Source of the DNA: Phoronis ovalis
Taxonomy: Eukaryota; Phoronida; Phoronidae
Assembly (NCBI GenBank): GCA_028565635.1
Contig: JAOXYB010041439.1
Coordinates: 1-12,956, forward strand
Direction: 5' to 3'
DNA length: 12,956 nucleotides
Positions within the stretch are counted from its first letter, which is position 1. Each line of letters starts with the position of its first letter. Shown here piece after piece: positions 9,275 through 12,956 of the stretch. The notes under the pieces are model-generated. The model worked only from the letters and a program-made list of their open reading frames with translations. It was not told the DNA's origin and did no database searches. The position numbers were made by a program, and so were the translations under genes.

Positions 9275-10020
9275 ATTTTATATTACTGTCTAATCAAAAT
9301 TTTTCTGTCAGTTTTGTCAGTCTGCATTATCATACAGCTGGTGTCACTGGACCTTCCTTGTATAAATTATGCTAGGTTATCAACAGATTATCACATGATA
9401 TCTTCACCTTTCCAATAAATTTTAACTGTTTGTTCCATAGTCCACATTCGTTTAATATTGATTTGACTTTATACACTGCTACTGAAATTTACATGTAATT
9501 CCATTACATAAAATCCATTCAATTCCATATCTTTCACTCTGAACGAATATTTTAGACAATTTCCAAAATTTCATAACTTGTTGGTATCAATGTTACTTGT
9601 GATGCTTTATGATGATGAGTGTACAAACTTCAGGTTGCCTCCCTATCAGGTGCTCTCTGATTGGTACAACTGCAGTATTTATTATAATCGTTATCACAAC
9701 ATGTTTATGATTAATTTAAGTGGTTGTTAAGAATTACAACATGGGCGTTAGTCTCTGCCAGTTTCATTCTGAAACAGAATCAACAATAATTATGTAGTTT
9801 GTGCCATTGCATTTCATAACAAATGCAATAAAATAAAAGCTCAGAAAACTTGTCTGGAGTCAGAAAGTACAATTCTTGTCCTCTAAGTGTTTTGCTTTTG
9901 ATTTTGTGTTATAGCATATACGTAGGGAGCAGCTATATAATAACACAACAGCAGAACAATCTCAGAGAACAATTGGGCTAGTACCAGTCCTGGAAACATG
10001 ACCCTACCGGCTATGGTTTA
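9275..10020. other. 5' flank of the CUB/CCP gene, no gene recognised
   Basis: This gap should contain the 5' UTR and promoter of the minus-strand CUB/CCP gene. No coding frame stands out. A CCAAT-type motif is at 9657-9664 and a 9-bp perfect inverted repeat at 9806-9829. A possible 5' UTR splice acceptor (ttttgattag on the minus strand, about 9290) lies just before the ATG, so the promoter may be further upstream. Confidence 0.4.
9657..9664 (-). promoter_or_regulatory. CCAAT-box-like motif upstream of the CUB/CCP gene
   Basis: The minus strand reads CCAATCAG, the usual NF-Y-type core with its common 3' flank, about 385 bp upstream of the start codon and in the same orientation as the gene. 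An eight-base match is expected now and then by chance, so this is only a candidate. Confidence 0.25.
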
Positions 10021-10284
10021 CCTGCGGCGCCGGGGTACTTAGGTCTATATAAGGAGTGTACAGTGGATCTGTTTTTTTGACCAAATTAGTAAAGAGGATC
10101 CAATTTTTAACTGAATTAGCAGAGTGGATCTGGGTTTTTCAGTAATAGATAAACTGAGTTAATTTATCTGGTTTTTGACTAAAACAAACAGGTTTTCCAA
10201 TATACACTTAGAAAAAAATAGTTGAGATGATGTGCCGTACTACACCCTTACCCAAATTTTGTGAAGTACCCCTGGGGTGCGGCA
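10021..10284. mobile_element. Inverted-repeat-bounded element with internal ~30-bp direct repeats
   Basis: The left end (CTGCGGCGCC then GGGGTACTT, 10022-10040) and the reverse complement of the right end (CTGCCGCACCCCAGGGGTAC, then TT) form an imperfect terminal inverted repeat. Between them lie about four degenerate units at 10063-10191 with the pattern GGATCT, T-run, GACYAAATTAG. The 10-mer AGTGGATCTG recurs exactly at 10062 and 10123. The ends are GC-rich against AT-rich surroundings. No transposase frame is seen. It resembles a small non-autonomous element; the family is unknown and no target duplication is evident. Confidence 0.45.
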
Positions 10285-10416
10285 GACAGTGTTAAAAACT
10301 GTTAAGTTTTCCAACCAAACAAAAAAAAATAGTGTCTTTTGCACTCTAGTGCATACGGTGAATCTTAGAAGAAACATTTTTAGTTGCAAAACTTTAAAAG
10401 TTTTTAACACTGTCTG
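10283..10416. repeat. 134-bp inverted repeat (hairpin-forming)
   Basis: CAGACAGTGTTAAAAACT at 10283-10300 is matched perfectly by its reverse complement at 10399-10416. With a few mismatches and a one-base gap the arms extend to about 34 bp. The loop contains a smaller hairpin (TGCACTCTAGTGCA, near 10340). It could be a solo foldback or MITE, or an inverted duplication of flanking DNA. No clear target duplication flanks it. Confidence 0.6.
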
Positions 10417-10452
10417 AGCAAATGACCTTGCAACTCCGCCGCCGGAAGCCAT
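10393..10452 (-). other. Possible first coding exon starting MASGGGVARSFAQ
   Basis: On the minus strand an ATG with A at -3 and G at +4 starts at 10452, in a local GC-rich patch that also carries an ETS-like CCGGAAG on the plus strand. The first 20 or so residues (MASGGGVARSFAQTVLKTFK) have a mitochondrial-presequence-like look: Ala, Arg and hydrophobics, with no acids. The frame stays open to 10240 but soon enters the inverted repeat and a poly-T tract. A donor-like TGG|GTAAGG lies at its far end. No partner exon is found before the CUB/CCP gene, so this may be fortuitous. Confidence 0.2.
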
Positions 10453-11637
10453 AGTAGCGTCATGTCAGAGCCAGTAGGCCCTATTCATAGTGTTTTGTAA
10501 TAATTATTAATAAAATAAATATATAATTGATAGTAACATATTACGTGTGCATCTTCAAAAAACGTGTAAAAATAAAATGTAATTAATTAAAATGTACAGA
10601 TGAGACGGTTTTCTAAATAAGGAGATACAGGCATTAATTATTCAGTAATTCGAATCTGGGACTAATTTATTAGTTCACCAGATCCTGTTCAGCTAGATCA
10701 TATGTCAACACCAAACTTTTTGATTTAAAATTAGAATAAATCAAAACTTTTTCAGTATTTACGAAAAGTCTATTGCGCATTAAGTCAAGTTTCTAAAAGT
10801 ACATTCTCAGTAAACTTTATACCATATTCTGTCTCTTTTTAGACCCTTTTTTACCTTTAAAACTTCTTCTGAAGTTTATTGTGCTCTCACGCCTCCTCCC
10901 CCTATTTGTTTTGGTGGTCAAAGGTACATTGCAATTAATAAAAATTGAATAGTGACTACTTTAGTATACAAAATTAAGTATTTATATTGATTATTGATAA
11001 TACGAAACATTTTATACGGAAAAAATATATATTATTTTTATTTTTAAGATAATATATAATGAAAAGAAATAAGTTCAGTATTAACTGAATATTATTGTAT
11101 CTAAATCTGATTATACACATATTTATATGACGTCATTAATTTCGTTGTGTGACCCGCTGAATTTGAAATTATACAAATTGTGTTCAGTGGTAAGTTTGAA
11201 GTAAAAACAGCCCTTTCCTTAGATATACCCTGGTAAAAATGTGAGTGTATTGATTTTAAACTTTTGTTACCTTAAATCGGTTAAAGGGTCTATCTGGTGC
11301 TCATTTCGTATCCATCCTTATAGTTATACCATACATTACACTAATTAAAGTAAAAATGAGTGTCCGGCTGCATGACTCCCTAATCTAATCTAATCACTAA
11401 TGCCATTATAAATGGCCTGCGGCGGACCTGTAGTAACACTGTACAGTACTATTAACTAAGGGTCATGGCCTACATAGCGTTAAAGAGTTTTTTAACTGAA
11501 AAATGTTCTTCTAAAACTCACCTCACGATTGGGTAATAGCTCCTATCTCTTCTCATAATTCCCGGATCCTTACAAGCATGTTTCTAATAACAAATATTGT
11601 TAGATTTAGTAGATATATTGAATTGTCTTCCAACTCG
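10453..11637. other. Intergenic AT-rich stretch, largely featureless
   Basis: No coding frame is recognised on either strand. Notable items are TGACGTCA at 11128-11135, a splice-donor-like GTAAGT at 11190, three copies of TAATC (11381-11395), and a short hairpin GCCATT/AATGGC at 11402-11416. Confidence 0.5.
11128..11135. promoter_or_regulatory. Perfect CRE palindrome (TGACGTCA)
   Basis: This is the full consensus for CREB/ATF bZIP factors. It lies about 55 bp upstream of a good splice donor (CAGTG|GTAAGT at 11189/11190), about 0.95 kb before the next plus-strand coding ATG (12079). That arrangement would suit a promoter plus a non-coding first exon for the coiled-coil gene. It is an inference from one motif and spacing. 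Confidence 0.3.
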
Positions 11638-11740
11638 TCTTTGAGGTGTAGCGGTAATGCATTGGACTATAGAGCGAAAGGGCTTGGGTTTGATTCTTGG
11701 TAGGAGCAAGCAAAAAATAATAATAATAATATAATAAAAA
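11638..11740 (+). mobile_element. tRNA-derived SINE-like unit with A/T-rich tail
   Basis: About 70 bases (11638-11707) resemble a decayed tRNA. There is an A-box-like TGTAGCGGTAATGCATTGG, and a B-box-like GGTTTGATTC inside a wobble-rich T arm (TTGGG/CTTGG). A 7-nt acceptor pairing of TCTTTGA with TAGGAGC keeps about five of seven pairs. The anticodon arm no longer folds well. The unit is followed by AGCAAGCAAAAAA and repeated TAA to about 11740, as in tRNA-headed SINEs or tRNA retropseudogenes. No target-site duplication is evident. A working tRNA is unlikely given the broken stems. Confidence 0.55.
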
Positions 11741-12068
11741 TGGATAGTAACAGGAAAGGAGGAACATACTTAAAAGAAATGGGTAATAAAAATGATTTTT
11801 TAAAAGTTTTTCTTTAGACAGTAGACGGTCCTTTAGGTAGCACTGCAGGTGGGCAGGAGCTCCTAATGGTGATTGGAGTAGTCAAAGTTGAAGTTCAATA
11901 GGCACACAGTATCAGGTGTATAATATTTTAACTCGTATGGTAAGGACTACACACCTTTTGGACGGTTGGTCACTTTCACTGTGATTAGCTATACAAGGAT
12001 TTTGTGATGTTCGGCATGCCTCACACATCAGAAATTTACTAATAATTTATAAAATAACTTTTCTACAG

Positions 12069-12270
12069 GAATTTTACAATGAAAGCAGCTCGGAAAGAAG
12101 GATTATTTGCACAGTTACGAAGACTAGCTGCCACAATTGACAAGGAAAGGGAACAGCTGCAGAATGCTTTGACAAAATCTTCAAGTGATTCAGATTATCA
12201 ACTTCATACTGAAAAATCATCAGCAGTATTAGTGTTGATAGATAAACAAAAAGATGTCAGAACGATTAAG
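12069..12270 (+). CDS. Exon of an unidentified charged, helical protein (partial)
   Basis: The exon follows a good acceptor (ttttctacag, ending 12068) and ends before a weak donor (AAG|GTTTAC at 12271). From ATG at 12079 it encodes 64 residues in a phase-0 exit; upstream in-frame codons allow a phase-1 entry, so it could be internal or a first coding exon. The start MKAARKEGLFAQLRRLAATI, then DKEREQLQNAL, is rich in Lys, Arg, Glu and Leu with spacing suggestive of an amphipathic helix or short coiled coil. A Ser/Asp patch (SSSDSDY) follows, then VLIDKQKDVRTIK. I do not recognise the protein. The open frame beyond 12270 is hydrophobic intronic sequence. Remaining exons lie to the right, outside the window or undetected. 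Confidence 0.6.
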
Positions 12271-12300
12271 GTTTACATTTTTGTTTATATTTTAACTTTG

Positions 12301-12735
12301 TTAACACCCCAGTGGTTTCTTGGATATATTTTGAGATGGAGGTGTGCCACTGAGGGTACAATTTTTGGACTTGTCTAAACCAAAAATGTGGAAATTTGGA
12401 CCCCGAAATATACCAAAAATTCCAAAACATGCCTTGAAATATGACCTCAGTACGTTTTTTCCGAAATATTTATAAGTAGATTCGACATTAGGTATTCAAT
12501 GTTTGAAATAATTTTATTTTGATTTATTAGATATTGTATGCTGTTTTGCTTGAAAAGTAGACCCAAAATATACCTTTCCAAAAGAGTATTGGAATCCTCA
12601 CTGAAAAAGTTTTCCCAAAAATATACCATAGTAATGTAAAAGTACCCTGAAATATACTAAAATTTGCCAAAAAAGATACCCGAGCCAGCGGCACATCCCT
12701 GCCAGCACCATACACTAACAGACCCCTGGGGTTAA
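12301..12735. mobile_element. TTAA-flanked inverted-repeat element, about 430 bp
   Basis: TTAA is at both 12301-12304 and 12732-12735. Inside, CCCCAG (from 12307) faces CTGGGG (to 12731). Aligned without gaps, the two 42-base ends match at about 23 positions, ending in a shared GTGCC, followed by RCTG and GGGTA. Internal copies of a CCC(N)AAAATATACC-type word occur near 12401, 12561, 12613 and 12647. TTAA duplication is the signature of piggyBac-like transposition, but the ends are not the classic piggyBac termini and TTAA is common in AT-rich DNA. No transposase frame is seen. It starts about 30 bp past the coiled-coil exon. Confidence 0.45.
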
Positions 12736-12956
12736 CACATGTTTGAATTAATTAGCATAAAATACACATGTCCATCCTGTCAGTCTAGTTATTGTACCCC
12801 CAGCAGTAGGCTGAAGGTACTTTGGATTTACCCTGCAACCGCTGCGTCCGCCGCATCAGATTCACTTTTATCGAGATAACTCAATAACGGAATGTGATAT
12901 CCATTTGAAACTTAAATCATATATTACTTGCATATTGACAATGAAGCCTATTGATT
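12736..12956. other. Right-edge sequence, repeat or exon of unknown nature
   Basis: A more GC-rich patch (about 12793-12864) includes GTACC and GGTAC in inverted orientation around CAGCAGTAGGCTG. After a stop near 12812, one plus-strand frame stays open to the window edge, about 47 codons. It could be the start of a dispersed repeat or an exon; the window cuts it off. Confidence 0.25.

Noticed and set aside
11638-11708. A functional tRNA gene
   Set aside because: The anticodon stem does not pair, the acceptor stem has mismatches, the T arm is mostly wobble pairs and a SINE-type tail follows.
12447-12715. Two minus-strand frames (12447-12629 and 12527-12715)
   Set aside because: They lie inside the TTAA-flanked repeat element, overlap each other in different frames and show no transposase motifs.
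1-12956. CRISPR arrays, bacterial operons, prophage or plasmid features
   Set aside because: No regularly spaced identical repeats are present. The genes have spliceosomal introns and a eukaryotic domain architecture.

Overview
The window looks like nuclear DNA from an animal, probably an invertebrate. It is AT-rich and has spliced genes with introns of about 290-620 bp (GT-AG borders) and long gene-poor gaps full of small palindromic repeats. One gene is a membrane-anchored CUB/Sushi receptor, an architecture typical of metazoans. The phylum cannot be fixed from the sequence alone.

Layout: (1) 224-2414 (+) holds four exons of a centrin/caltractin-family EF-hand protein, 176 residues visible. 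The gene probably starts left of the window or in an unrecognised short exon. (2) 2415-5028 holds its 3' UTR and then a gene-poor stretch. By eye this stretch contains three decayed units of a roughly 500-bp tandem repeat. A 439-bp long-palindrome (MITE-like or foldback) element at 3961-4399 interrupts the second unit. (3) 5029-9274 (-) is a complete three-exon gene for a 1188-residue single-pass membrane protein: signal peptide, CUB-CCP-CUB-CCP-CUB-CCP-CUB-CCP-CUB, Ser/Thr-rich stalk, one transmembrane helix, and a cytoplasmic tail with an NPVY motif. All nine ectodomain modules lie in one 2842-bp exon. (4) 9275-12068 is intergenic. It holds a repeat-bearing element (10021-10284), a 134-bp inverted repeat (10283-10416), a perfect CRE palindrome (11128-11135) with a possible 5' UTR exon, and a tRNA-derived SINE-like unit (11638-11740). 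(5) 12069-12270 (+) is one exon of an unidentified charged, probably helical protein. Its following intron begins with a TTAA-flanked inverted-repeat element (12301-12735). The last ~170 bases may be another repeat or part of an exon.

The three genes look independent: they have different strands, separate signals and no shared pathway. Centrins act at centrioles and basal bodies, while the CUB/CCP protein should act at the cell surface in adhesion, recognition or complement-like binding. The most unusual observations are the tandem array whose spacing is restored when the palindromic element is removed, the single-exon nine-domain ectodomain, introns at the same codon position in EF-hands 1 and 2, and a poly(A) signal that exactly forms the loop of a perfect hairpin.
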